The notes under the pieces: model-generated
What the model was told of the DNA's origin: nothing
What the model saw: only the letters and a program-made list of their open reading frames with translations
Database searches by the model: none
Program-made: the position numbers and the translations under genes
Part shown: in pieces, positions 1 to 10,186 of the stretch
Position numbering within the stretch: position 1 is the first letter of the stretch
Layout: each line of letters opens with the position of its first letter
Source of the DNA: Capronia americana
Taxonomy: Eukaryota; Ascomycota; Eurotiomycetes; Chaetothyriales; Herpotrichiellaceae
Assembly (NCBI GenBank): GCA_016110215.1
Contig: JADWQD010000021.1
Location: 357,244-421,243, forward strand
Reading direction: 5' to 3'
Length of the DNA stretch: 64,000 nucleotides

Positions 1-123
1 CTCCCGCATTTCATGAGGTGTGAACATGCCCATCTCAGTCCCATCGTCACGGCACAGCGTGTCACCAAAGCGTACCTTGTCCGCCAGCTGCTGATGGTAG
101 TCTTCACGCAGATAAGGTCCAAG
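1..123 (-). CDS. Partial exon of an unidentified gene cut by the window edge
   Basis: Read on the minus strand, the first 123 bases give 41 uninterrupted codons with protein-like composition (it includes YHQQLADKVRFGDTLCRDDG). The exon seems to open after a CTAATAG acceptor-like end at 124-130. It runs off the left edge, so neither the start nor the stop codon is visible. I do not recognise the family. That it is coding is an inference from codon quality and the acceptor-like boundary. Confidence 0.4.
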
Positions 124-389
124 CTATTAGCACAGCCCTGCTCAATGCCATGGATTCTCGTCATCTTCGTCTTTCATGGACCTCTCTTAATCCTTGCGCT
201 GGGATCAATTTTTCTCAAGCTCGACTAAACTGATGGGAATCAATGTTCAAGAAAGTGTGATCTCTGTTTCATCTTCTGAATTGCACGCTGTGCGCGACCA
301 CAGTTGACATTCTCTGCTCGATTGCAGCCTAGCCTGCGCACTGCTTCGGGATCCAGTCTCTCACGTCTACTACTCATCGCGAAATTGTC

Positions 390-957
390 TTAGAGCGGAG
401 GCTGCGCTGATGTCGTCCTCGACAAATTGTTCTGGTTCGAGCTCTGTCGAGAGAGAGTGGGCACGGACTGCGCCGAGGATGAATGGCGGGAGAATCTGCA
501 AAGCAGTAATTAGCATGCAGCCTTGGAAGCTGTGGTCACAGCAGGTACAAGCAATGAATAGCGCAAAGGATACTCACGGGTTCCTCTTCTCTGCTGGCGT
601 GGGTGTCTTGCTTCCTTGACCCCATCCCAGGACCGGCGACTGGTAGTTCGGCCAGGCAGCGTTGTTCCAGACTTTTGTGATCACACTGCGCATGCAAAGT
701 CAGCAATCCAGATGCTTCTCTATCACCGCAGGATTGGTGTACCTTTGAGCTGCATCCTCCTGTTGCTCCTGCGATATATGCTTCACTCCGACTTTCATGC
801 CTTCTTTGGAGAACGAGACATTCTTCCTTTCAAGTTTCTGCCTCGTCGTGTGTCCGACCTCGTGTGCAATCGAGTAGACCACAAATCCAACGACTGCGAC
901 GACGCCTAGGACTATCACCAGAATGATGAGCGGGATGAGATTGCCGGTCTTCGCCAT
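390..957 (-). CDS. Small conserved single-pass membrane protein, unknown function
   Basis: Three exons (957-743, 685-578, 495-390) join in phase to give 142 residues. Introns have GT-AG ends and are 57 and 82 nt. Residues 7-28 form one strong hydrophobic helix near the N-terminus. It is followed by a conserved-looking block (KLERKNVSFSKEGMKVGVK), a second block read across the first splice (KVWNNAAWPNYQS), and a Ser/Gln-rich tail ending in PPL. The pattern fits a short tail-exposed or signal-anchored membrane protein found widely in ascomycetes. I know no function for it. An unspliced reading stops after 85 residues and misses the second half. The start is the only ATG in front of the hydrophobic segment. 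Confidence 0.75.
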
Positions 958-1823
958 CGCGGACTGAGGGAAAGAGGTTGGAGGTAAGTAATGGAACGAG
1001 GACGAGACGAAGGGCGTGAAGAAGTTGTCTTTCTCGAAGATTTGAGATTAGCTAAAGAAATCGCCGCTTCAAAGTTTGATGATACTCTCGGTCCAGACGT
1101 GGAAGGACGTGCGGTGCGATTGCAGTCTTTTGATGCGCTGTGCGACGCGGGGCCTCCAAATCTGACAAGTGACGGAGGGGTTTCAATCCTTCGCAATACT
1201 CAGTGAAAGTTCATCCTTCCCTGTTTCGCCCGACAAATGTGGTATATATCACCTCCTCTTGTCGATCGCGTGGATGATCCTCCTTATGCAGGATCTGGGG
1301 GCGAATTTGATTGTGGTTGATGATTGCAGGGCCATGGGAAAGATGGTGAATTACGCCACAGCTGAACGAGGGTTCGTTACAGCTAGCGGTCCGCATCGAT
1401 ACCTGATTGAGCCGCTTAAGGAGGACTTAGGACGCCAGCCACAAAGCATGTGATAGCCCCCGATCCAACTGAAAAAGGGGCAGTGCTACTCCGTACAAGC
1501 AGACACGCAAATGGGATTTGGGATGCAGTATTAGTACGAGGTACGTTGTCCAGAACTGGTAGGGACTTTTGAGATGTGACACAATGAGACATAGACAGTG
1601 TTGGCTGGCTCCTTCGCGTCTTGCGTTCCGGAGTATATAGGATTCTATCAGTATACGACATTGGGTATCTTATCTTGTTCTTCAACGAATCCTCCATTCT
1701 GCCCCAAAGGGCCAAAATCAACGTGAGTACCATGGGCCATTCCATAAAACGCCATCGCTATGCAAGGCAGAAAAGATCGTCCTCTGTTCAGCGTACATTG
1801 CCCAGCCCTTTCCTCCGTTGCCG
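958..1823. other. Intergenic region, 866 bp
   Basis: This lies between the 3' end of the PDAT gene (stop at 1824) and the start of the small membrane protein at 957, both on the minus strand. It should hold the promoter and 5' leader of the small membrane gene plus the 3' UTR of PDAT. I see no convincing coding frame, RNA gene or repeat in it. Confidence 0.5.
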
Positions 1824-3743
1824 TCATTCCTCGTTGTGGATTTGCACCTTGTCACTGATCTCCCAAATTCGACTCTCGTAGTAATCCTCTATCTCAGCGC
1901 CCTTGCCTCCTGCAATCCTCAAAATCAGATCGTTCAAAGAACTTCGGCCCAGTATGTCGACGTGATCGCCTGTATTCGGCCCCCCACGAGGACTGAATCT
2001 GTCAGGTTCATGTGGCATCTCATAGGTTGTGATTTTGATGTTTGAGGGGTTGTAACGCTTGATCTGCCGCCAGCCCTTTGCGCACATGTACCCTGTTGAG
2101 ACGAGATTAACTGTGCCATCGCCTTCACCGAGTGCAACCCCGTGGTCGATACTGCCCGGATCCTGGAGTCGACCATTCGAGGCGGTCACGCTGGTATCGA
2201 TGGAGATGTTGATGTACCCAGTGAGCGAGAGCTCGTTTTCCTTATAGAAGTATGACCGTTCGGTGGGCTTGCCAATGCCATAAAAGCAGTAGATCTTCAA
2301 GTCGGGCGCGCGAGGAAGACGGGCCTCAAGCGGATTCAGCCAGGTCATTGGTCTATTTTCGTTCTGTTCGACTTCTCTCTTGGTGTGTGCGACGCCGTGG
2401 GAGTAGGAATGTTTGACTGTCTCCACGTACCAGGGCTCCGAGACGTTCATTAGATGGTCGAATGCTTCTGTCATGGTCAGATTCTGCCGTGCAACCTGCG
2501 TGGAGTTGCTTCTGGGTTTGAAGGAGATAAAACTGCCGTGAGTTTTGTTTTGTATAGGAGCTGGTAAGTCGTCTGGCGCCCACGTCCTGTTCCCCCACAC
2601 AGCCTCGCCACCTTTTGGCAGCATTGATGATATACCTGGCATGGCGCGGAAGATCTCGGCGCGGTCTTCTTTGGACAAGAACTTCTCCAGGCCATACACC
2701 GCAAATGCATTTAGCTGAGCCGTGTCCTTCATTTCCCCTGACAGCACGGCGGGTATGTCCTTCGCAGTCCCCAGCATGCATCCCGATATGTTAATCCATG
2801 AATCAATGTGGGTGTTCACCCAGTTGGGACCACCTTTACCGTGATCGTTGTGTTCCACCCACTTCATGAAGTAGAAGAGGACTTGACTACCCATCGAATG
2901 CGAGATAAGGACAACCTTCTCACCGCTGGTCCGATGTGCGACTTCGATATAACTCTTCAGCCGAGTGAAATACTGGTCTCGAACTTCCAGGTTCCCATAT
3001 GAGAGCCGCCAGTCGTAAGCCGCCGTGGACATTAGTGTCGGATCATACCCAATTGCTGCAAGATTCTCCAAGATCTTGTTCCAGATCCAGTAACCTGTGA
3101 TGAAAAAGTCTGTCGCGTCGAAGCCTTGCGCTGCTCGCAGCTTGATGTCCGGTGGATCGAGTCCTGTCTCTTTGTCCAGCATAATGTGCTTCTTCCAAAG
3201 CGCCTGGTCCATTACCAAAGCCCTTAACATACCCCAGGAAGCCCACAACCTTTTTCGAAAGTACGGCCTTGATTTGTCGGCTGTGGACCAGGACTCCAAT
3301 CCCGTCGAGATTACCCCCGGAATCATAATGACAGGATGGTGGGCTTTAACTCCTTGCCCTTGCAGATGAAGGCCGACGGCAAAGGAGTCGTAGTTGACCA
3401 CATCTCGCTCTGCCTTTGACAGGTCTCTGACATCATTGATAATACCCACGGGAATAGCATCCAGCAGGCTTTCGAGGTTGACTTCCAACAAGCCCTCGAG
3501 CTTGACAATATCCTGTGACTGCGCGAATAGCAATGCTAACATCAGTCCCAGAAGACCGCCGAGCCCGAACGTGATGCCGGATTTTCTTTTGCTGTGTCTC
3601 CTCTTTGTGAGCTTTTCCAGCTTCTTCGTTGGCACCAAGCTGACCTCTTCATTGGGATCCGGGGTAGCATCGCGGCTGGGATCGGGCGAAGGAGTTGGCG
3701 AGTCCCTGAGGACATTCGCGATGCGGCGACGAAGTGTTGACAT
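1824..3743 (-). CDS. LRO1: Phospholipid:diacylglycerol acyltransferase (PDAT, LCAT family)
   Basis: Transfers an acyl chain from a phospholipid sn-2 position to diacylglycerol, making triacylglycerol in the ER independently of acyl-CoA. The single-exon protein has 639 residues. It has a charged cytosolic N-terminus, one transmembrane segment at about residues 57-74, and then a lumenal LCAT-type alpha/beta-hydrolase domain. Visible landmarks are the lid/oxyanion region (MIPGVISTGLESW), the nucleophile elbow SHSMGS with Ser283, the GDGTVN block near the catalytic Asp, and a C-terminal GDHVDILG block with the catalytic His. The length matches yeast and fungal Lro1. The frame opens further upstream only from a GTG, so the first ATG (3743) is taken as start. 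The gene is divergent from NAA30, with about 270 bp between the starts. Confidence 0.93.
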   Translation of the reverse strand: MSTLRRRIANVLRDSPTPSPDPSRDATPDPNEEVSLVPTKKLEKLTKRRHSKRKSGITFGLGGLLGLMLALLFAQSQDIVKLEGLLEVNLESLLDAIPVGIINDVRDLSKAERDVVNYDSFAVGLHLQGQGVKAHHPVIMIPGVISTGLESWSTADKSRPYFRKRLWASWGMLRALVMDQALWKKHIMLDKETGLDPPDIKLRAAQGFDATDFFITGYWIWNKILENLAAIGYDPTLMSTAAYDWRLSYGNLEVRDQYFTRLKSYIEVAHRTSGEKVVLISHSMGSQVLFYFMKWVEHNDHGKGGPNWVNTHIDSWINISGCMLGTAKDIPAVLSGEMKDTAQLNAFAVYGLEKFLSKEDRAEIFRAMPGISSMLPKGGEAVWGNRTWAPDDLPAPIQNKTHGSFISFKPRSNSTQVARQNLTMTEAFDHLMNVSEPWYVETVKHSYSHGVAHTKREVEQNENRPMTWLNPLEARLPRAPDLKIYCFYGIGKPTERSYFYKENELSLTGYINISIDTSVTASNGRLQDPGSIDHGVALGEGDGTVNLVSTGYMCAKGWRQIKRYNPSNIKITTYEMPHEPDRFSPRGGPNTGDHVDILGRSSLNDLILRIAGGKGAEIEDYYESRIWEISDKVQIHNEE

Positions 3744-4012
3744 TGTTGCGATCACATTCCTCTAACAAGCAAGGACCGAAGCCGCAGAAGCGCGCGAACA
3801 ATCATCAAGAGGGTAGAAACGAGTTGCGGAAGTTCGGGGCGTTGGTGCTGTCATTGCTGAGTGTACAATTGTAGCATCCTCAATTTCTTCTTTCACATGT
3901 CTTCGTCATCGCCTCTTTCCGGCCAGGATCTTCAGGCACAATTTCTTCCTGTGCAACTTTCCCCTCGTCCGTCCCGAATATGGCAATCTCGACATTTCTC
4001 TAGAAGCGGAAT

Positions 4013-4702
4013 ATGATGAGCGGCAATGCCGCAGCTGCTTCCACTCCGCAGCCTGCGGGCACAGTGTCACCGAGTGCTTACTTCCAGTCCACTCCGCCCG
4101 GGATAGGTTACCTGCAATACTCGCTCGAGAAAGAGCCCGAATACCTGCCCCAGATTCGCGAACTTATCTCCAAAGACCTCTCGGAGCCCTACAGCATTTA
4201 CGTTTACCGATACTTTCTCTATCAGTGGGCCGAACTCTGCTTCATGGCAGTCGATACAACGGACAACAATAAACTCGCCGGGGTGGTCATTTGCAAGCTG
4301 GAGCCGCATCGAGGAGGGCCGATGAGAGGATACATTGCCATGCTGGCTACCAAAGAAAAGTTCCGCGGCAAGGGGATAGCGACGACGTTGGTCAGCAAAG
4401 CCATTGACCTGATGATTGCGAGGGACGCGGACGAGATTGCGTTGGAGACAGAGGAGACCAATACGGCGGCCATGAAGCTGTACGAGCGTCTGGGATTCTT
4501 AAGAAGCAAGAAATTGCACCGATACTACCTCAACGGGAACAGCGCATATCGCCTGTTGCTGTATCTCAAGGAAGGTGTAGGAGGAATGGCGATCGAGGAG
4601 GACTACAACGACATAAGTCACCTTCCGTCAGGCGTGGAGGAAGAAATGAAATACCAACATCAGGGTTCTGCTCAGGACACATACAGTCATGGAGTCATAT
4701 GA
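4013..4702 (+). CDS. NAA30: NatC catalytic subunit, N-alpha-acetyltransferase 30
   Basis: Acetylates N-termini starting Met-Leu, Met-Ile, Met-Phe and similar as the catalytic subunit of the ribosome-associated NatC complex (yeast Mak3). The 229-aa protein has a short Ala/Pro/Ser-rich N-terminus, then a complete GNAT fold. Diagnostic stretches are YLPQIRELISKDLSEPYSIY, the acetyl-CoA loop RGKGIA, and the C-terminal block ALETEETNTAAMKLYERLGF. After the domain there is an acidic tail typical of filamentous fungi. Two consecutive ATGs open the frame, and the first (4013) is used. Its stop is only 10 bp from the stop of the converging SRP-receptor gene, so the 3' UTRs must overlap. Confidence 0.93.
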   Translation: MMSGNAAAASTPQPAGTVSPSAYFQSTPPGIGYLQYSLEKEPEYLPQIRELISKDLSEPYSIYVYRYFLYQWAELCFMAVDTTDNNKLAGVVICKLEPHRGGPMRGYIAMLATKEKFRGKGIATTLVSKAIDLMIARDADEIALETEETNTAAMKLYERLGFLRSKKLHRYYLNGNSAYRLLLYLKEGVGGMAIEEDYNDISHLPSGVEEEMKYQHQGSAQDTYSHGVI

Positions 4703-4712
4703 ATCGTCAAGA

Positions 4713-5672
4713 TCACAGACAGCTGCCGATCCATTCCTCCCACCTTCTGACGCCCTTTCCTGCTTCTTCGCCCTTGACTGCTCCGCCGAGCACCTCAATA
4801 TTGATCCCATACTCTTCGCCCATCAGCTTGAAGCTGAATTTCTCTTCTCCGCCACCTCCAAGAACATCCTCCTCTGCATCGGCATCCGTATCCTGACCAA
4901 CCCTGCCCAACTCTTTCCTCTTGGACACTCTGACCCTCTCGATCTCCGCTTGTAGACGCTCCCGCACCGCACCTGTGGGCAAAGCCGTGAAGAGGTCCTG
5001 CTTATTTGCCGCGATGAGCACGGGGGTCGCTGTTGCTGTCTTCGCAGTGGCCTTCCTGCGCTGCAACGCTAGCAGGGTATCATGCAAGTAGACGGCCGTA
5101 TCTCGGGATGTGGAGGAGTCGCTGGCATCAAGAACACTCGAGTCTACCACGAAGATGACTCCGCGCAGTCCTGGGTTCTGAATCTGTGACAAAGCAGCTT
5201 CCGATCTCAATTTCCCATGGCCTGGAGTATCTATCATGACATATGGAGTCGGTTGCTTGTCCTTCAGGTGAACATCGTTCTCGGACCGGTATTTATTGGA
5301 CCCAAGCGGGATAGAGGGCGAAAGCAGTAAGCTGACAGTGGAGGAGACTTGGGATATGCGGGTCAGGGCGGCATCTGCTTCGTTGTCCTCGGGATTTGAG
5401 GATCGCTTTTGTAGCTGAGGCTTATATTAGCTATCGAAATGTCGATATAGCGGGATGGAAGACCCGACCAGGGACACGAGCGAAGTCTTGCCTGCGCCGC
5501 TGGGACCAAGGAGGAGGAAAGTTGGGGCGACTTTGGTGCGGGTACTATGGGTGTAGAAGTAGAGATGAACCAACGACGGTAGGGCTATCGTCACGAGGAA
5601 GGCAATGAGGACGACTAGAGGATCGCCTGAGAAGAGCCGCGTGAGCCAGCTGTCTGGCGAAGACCACCCCAT
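4713..5672 (-). CDS. SRP102: Signal recognition particle receptor subunit beta (SR-beta)
   Basis: ER-membrane GTPase that anchors SR-alpha and helps dock the ribosome-SRP complex at the translocon. Two exons (5672-5469 and 5414-4713) join in phase 0 across a 54-nt intron, giving 301 aa. One transmembrane helix lies at about residues 19-41. The G1 P-loop GPSGAGKT is at 56-63, the G3 motif DTPGHG starts at about 130, and the G4-like motif is ANKQD. The splice joins the P-loop helix to LQKRSS, as expected for the family. The donor (GTCGGG) is weak, so the exact exon 1 end could differ by a few codons. The open frame extends upstream only to a TTG, so the ATG at 5672 is chosen. It diverges from the Kre9-like gene. 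Confidence 0.88.
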
Positions 5673-6032
5673 GTCGAGCGGTTGCAGTTGACTGGAATTC
5701 AAAATTGATCAAGATAGTAGCACGACTGATAGACCATGACGCAAATAAAGAGGCTGAGAAAAGCGAACCGTTACTGGTCGATCGGCGGGGTCGGTGCGAT
5801 ATTCACAGGTGGCCCGGTGCCTTGCAGATAGTTAAAGGCTATTTGCGTGTTGCGGGCTGGAGCAGTGCGTGTCTCAAACTGCCAAACTGCGCTCTCAGCT
5901 GAATCCTCCGCAACCAAGGCCATCGGAGTCCTCGAGGCTCCCGACACTCGTTTTCTAACAGGGCTCTTATCCCATTTCCAGCCTGCTTCCCTGTCGACAC
6001 GCTTTCTCTCTCTTCCAAGCTTCTCCGTCAAC
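5673..6032. promoter_or_regulatory. Divergent promoter region, SR-beta / Kre9-like
   Basis: About 360 bp separate the two divergent start codons. The half next to the Kre9-like ATG is pyrimidine-rich (for example CTTTCTCTCTCTTCC just before the start), as in many fungal 5' leaders. No clear TATA box is seen in either direction. The assignment rests on gene layout only. Confidence 0.4.
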
Positions 6033-6935
6033 ATGACCCTACGGAGTATCGGCCTTCTAGCCTCTGTATTCCTCTCGTTCGTCAGCGCCGACGTCCAAGT
6101 TGTTTCACCTCAGGCGGGAGACATCATCACCGGACTCAATCTCGAAGTACAATGGAAAGACTCAGGCAACACGCCAGCCATTTCACAACTGGCTAACTAT
6201 CAACTCTTCCTCTGCGCTGGAGGAAACGACGAATCAGATTATGTAGGGCTGGGATCTCACGCCATTAACGGGAGCGATAAGAAGCTGACACCGTGATCAG
6301 ATTCCAATAGCAACACTGGTGTCGGCGGGCACGTATACGACGGGAAACTCCATCACTATTCCCCTGACGGCTGGAATTGGAGCCGACGTGACCAATGCCT
6401 ATTTCTTGAAGTTTGTCTCTGCGGCTACAGGAGGCACTGTCGTGAACTTCTCTGATCGCTTCACACTTAAGAGCATGAGCGGTACTTTTCCTCCAGCAAT
6501 CCAACAAGGATTGAGGACAGTTTCCGGTACTGCTGGTCCAGCCGATCAGAACAACATCCAAGCGCCTCAAGCCGGCGCAGGAGCAGCTACCCCGTCTCCA
6601 GGAGATGGTGCTTATGACACTCCCTATACGCTGCAAACGGGAACAATTCGATACGCTCCTATGCCTCCAATGGCTCAATCCAAGATCACTGCGAAGAACG
6701 CTTCTCCTCAATGGCCCACCAGCGCATACACCGTCTATCAAACAATTGCGGGAACACCAAATGCGGTAACCACGAACACTTTACCGATAACTTTCGAGGT
6801 TTCCAGTCGAGAGAACCCCGTGAGTACATGTTTGAGCCTCTTGAAGGATCTGTGCACTGACTATTCCAGGTTGCTGCGGCCGGCCAACCCACAGATGCAG
6901 CGGTGCAGAAGTTCCTGAATCGATGGAAGGACTGA
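6033..6935 (+). CDS. Kre9/Knh1-family cell-wall beta-1,6-glucan protein
   Basis: Kre9/Knh1 proteins are secreted O-mannosylated proteins needed for beta-1,6-glucan assembly in yeast. Three exons (6033-6242, 6301-6819, 6870-6935) join in phase 0 to give 264 aa. Residues 1-18 are a clear signal peptide (LLASVFLSFVSA). The N-terminal Ig-like domain follows (VVSPQAGDIITGLNLEVQWK; later NFSDRFTLKSMSG), then an Ala/Pro/Gln linker. The C-terminal Knh1 domain carries the PYTLQTGTIRYAPMPPMAQSK block. The last exon is only 22 codons and supplies a C-terminus ending FLNRWKD. No GPI signal is seen. It converges on ATP23 across 231 bp. Confidence 0.85.
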
Positions 6936-7166
6936 ATATCACGACGGGAAAGAATTGTACAGCACGACTCAGGAAACACATAAAATTGCGAGGGATGGAT
7001 GTCAAAAGGTGGATAATGAAGGTGTCCTTGGAGAATGGAGTTGAGTCGATTGAGCCCCCTGGTCTCCGTATCTATCCGGTGTCCCCTGGGTTGCCAGTAA
7101 AGGTGCATGCTGCCTCCAACGCCATGCAAAAAGATTCATGAATTAAAAGTCTTGCGGGGTGTATGA

Positions 7167-7954
7167 TCACCGGTATATCTCGTCAAAAGGCCTGGTATCT
7201 CGGAAGCAGCTGTCCCACACCTCATTGACCACTTTCACTGCGTGCACGTCGTCTTTGCAGCCGGGCCGGCCTCTGACTGAAAGAACTGCTCTCCGTCGAA
7301 CGCAATCTTGGTGATGCTGGGTAAAGGAAAGAACCTTATTGCGGAAGAACTCGTTGGCCCAGCGACATTCGCCGCTGAGATTGCTGGCTCGGATCTGCTC
7401 CATCTCCGTCAGTACGAGATGTCTCTGGAAAGCTGGGTCCAACTGACCTCCGAACAAGCCGCGTGCCTCAAATCGTCTTCCTCCGTTAAGTTGGTCTTGA
7501 AGCGCAGGTGATCGTATGCGTGCACCATCTCATGTGCCATCACATCCTCCAACTGTGATCGCTCTTGCACCCAATTTGCACAAATTTTAATCCCGTACTT
7601 ATGATCAAACCCGCCTTGCATTGCTTCTTCGTCTCCTCGACATGTTCTGCAATGGATATTCTGCGGGCCCATCTCCCCACCGAGTTTTCGGATGTTCTCG
7701 TTCATGAATCGAATAGTAGGGGAGTATTTCAACAGGTAGTCTCGATCCCGCTCGCACCGTTTGCAATCGAATTGGCTGTATCGTTCATCTGCATCGGCCC
7801 AGTACCTTTTTTGCCCAGCAGGTGACATTTGACCGGTCAGCATCCGAGTGAAGTTCACGGTGCGATTCCAGAAGGTGGTGCTGGGTCGGAAGTCCGCGCC
7901 ATCCTGTTGAGTAGACTCCGAGCTTGCAGAAGGCGTGGCAGACGACTCAGCCAT
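7167..7954 (-). CDS. ATP23: Mitochondrial inner-membrane protease Atp23
   Basis: Metalloprotease and chaperone of the intermembrane space, which processes Atp6 and helps assemble F1Fo ATP synthase. Two exons (7954-7448, 7394-7167) join in phase 0 with a 53-nt intron, giving 244 aa. The zinc site HEMVHAYDH is at 141-149 (His141, Glu142, His145). Conserved cysteines sit in CKRCERD and CRTCRG upstream and in the SGECRW stretch after the splice. The C-terminal block (GRPGCKDDVHAVKVVNEVWD) matches the family. The frame stays open upstream, but the ATG at 7954 is the first that gives a family-like N-terminus. It is divergent from PRO1. Confidence 0.92.
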
Positions 7955-8337
7955 AATGAGCGAGCTGAGCCGAATAACGAAAAGATCGGGGGGAAAGCAG
8001 GCAGAGCGACCGCAATTGACTTTAGATGCTTCTCCGACGAAGAAGCTGCAGACGAAAGAGGAAATTCTATGCTCCTTGGATCGCCAAGATGGGATCTGAC
8101 CCGCCTGCACAACCATGGAGAGAGGACGGAGTAAGGCGGTCAGAATTTGTTTCGTCTCGAACTTTTTGACTTTCACGTGGCTTGCATTATGTCGTGAAGG
8201 GCGCACCACCAGCGACATTCCTCACATTTCGGCCATTTTCTAGTTGCAAAATGGTAGGTCGTGCTAGAGGATTCAGAAATTACGAGTGGTGTCACAAATA
8301 TTAGCAGTCCGCCGCATACGGAGCAGGAAGCAAAACG
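7955..8337. promoter_or_regulatory. Divergent promoter region, ATP23 / PRO1
   Basis: About 380 bp lie between the divergent start codons of ATP23 and PRO1. I see no TATA box or repeated operator. The assignment rests on layout. Confidence 0.4.
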
Positions 8338-9859
8338 ATGAGGCCAGGAAAACATTTGACGATTGTCATAAAGATTGGTACTTCTCCCTGTCCACACCAT
8401 GCCTTTTCTCTACTGCAAAGGTACCAAGCCCATGTCAGCCAGAAGAAGGCTTACGGTCGTCCTTGGAATAGGAACATCGTCAATTGTGGACGAGAAAACT
8501 CATGAACCTATTCTCTCGATTCTGTCACTTATAGTTGAGACGGCCATAAGACTGAGGAGAGATGGTCACCGCGTCGTCATTGTCTCCTCCGGAGCTATTG
8601 GAGTTGGATTGCAAAGGATGAACATGCCCAAGCGGCCAAAGCATCTTGCCCAAGTCCAGGTAGGTGTCCAAGGTCTCAAACAGGTCCCCATGTGGTCTGA
8701 TGCTTGAAAGGCTCTCGCTGCAATAGGCCAGTCACGCCTCATGTCCATTTGGGACTCTCTCTTCGCGCACATGAGCCAGCCAGTCGCCCAGATCCTGCTC
8801 ACCCGCAATGACATCGCCGACCGCTCGCAATATCTGAATGCTCAGAACACCCTTGCGGAGACTCTTTCGCTGGGAGTTATCCCCATCGTCAATGAGAACG
8901 ATACCCTTGCTGTAAGCGAGATTAAGTTCGGCGACAACGACACCCTCAGTGCTATTACGGCGGCCATGGTCAATGCAGACTATTTGTTCCTCATGACGGA
9001 CGTGGAGGCCCTCTACGACAAAAATCCAAGAAAGTTTCCCGATGCAAAGCCCATCTTGGTGGTCGATGATATCGACGCGCTTCAAGCAGACGTCTCGTCG
9101 GCAGGGTCTGCGCTTGGAACCGGCGGCATGGCAACGAAGATTGTTGCAGCTCGATTGGCCACAGCGGCGGGGACGAGTACGATCATCACCAGATCTTCGA
9201 AACCAGGCAACATTGCCGCAATTATTAGCCATCTTCACCCGCCTGTTGAAGTCGATGGTGACACTGGGAGAGTTGTCCCTCTGGCTGCTGTTGAACCACC
9301 ACTGCATACCCGCTTTCTCCCGTCTTTAACGCCCATCCGCAATCGTGCGTTCTGGATTCTCCACGGTCTAGCTCCGCATGGCACGATTTACATCGATCGA
9401 GGCGCCTCCATTGCATTAACAAACAAGGCCGGCCTGCTCCCTGTAGGCATTGTCGACGTCGAGGGTACGTTCGCACAACAAGAAGCAGTCCGCCTCGTGG
9501 TCGTGGACAAGATCCCCATCGGTAGTCTCTCCCCTACAGGAGATTCGAATTCATACAACCCTTCAGGAGGCAGGTATCAATTCGTGCTGAAAGAGAGTGG
9601 AGAGGAGATTGGACGGGCGGTGGTGAACTACTCGTCATCCGAAGTTGCCAGGATCAAGGGGTTGCGGAGTTCTGATATTCGGAATGTGCTAGGCTATGCG
9701 GATAGCGAGTATGTTGCATTCAGAGAGAACGTGAGTTTACACGCCAATGCGAGTGGTGATAAGAGCAGGCCAGAGACGCCCAGCGGGCCAAGAACGCCGA
9801 CAAAGGAGAGGACACCAGAGGTGAGTATCGCGGATTTGAGGGGCCTGCGGATCGATTGA
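8338..9859 (+). CDS. PRO1: Glutamate 5-kinase with C-terminal PUA domain
   Basis: Phosphorylates glutamate in the first, proline-feedback-inhibited step of proline synthesis. Three exons (8338-8377, 8472-8659, 8711-9859) join in phase to give 458 aa. Exon 1 is only 40 nt, yet it encodes MRPGKHLTIVIKIG with the nucleotide-binding lysine that the downstream open frame lacks. The following sequence is GTSSIVDEKTHEP, IVSSGAIGVGL, LTRNDIADRSQYLNAQNT, PIVNENDTLAV and KFGDNDTLSA, all standard amino-acid-kinase motifs, and later GTGGMATKI. A PUA-like domain follows from about residue 310 (GTIYIDRGASIALTNKAG...GLLPVGI), then a Ser/Pro/Thr-rich tail. ATGs at 8399 and 8432 also open a frame but give a kinase without the lysine, so they are rejected. 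Confidence 0.93.
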
Positions 9860-10186
9860 GACAGAAGGGAATGATAGCCACGCGTGGCTGCGTTGTTCCA
9901 AGGAGAACAAGTTGACTGCGCCGCAGCGAGCTTTTGGGCTATGTAACTCTGCTAAATGAATGACGATAAACCACAATTCAACGATCAACAAGCAACCGAC
10001 GTAGAGGTACACACAGAGAAGATCGGATCTGTTCTGTTGTGCTGGTTTCCATGGGGCCTTAAGATACCCCGACATGCTGTTCAACAAGACGCGCGCATGG
10101 AAACAACAAGGAGACGCAAGCTCTGACAAGCCAAGCGAACCAACAAGAGCTTAAAGAGTGATGTAGGTGCCAAATCCACTGACCCC
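9860..10186. other. Intergenic region between convergent genes, 327 bp
   Basis: This is the 3' region shared by PRO1 (plus) and the cupin gene (minus). No coding signal or RNA gene is seen. Confidence 0.5.

Noticed and set aside
8399..8659. Apparent PRO1 variant lacking the nucleotide-binding lysine
   Set aside because: A 40-nt upstream exon (8338-8377) supplies the lysine with correct splice phase, so the loss is an artefact of the wrong start.
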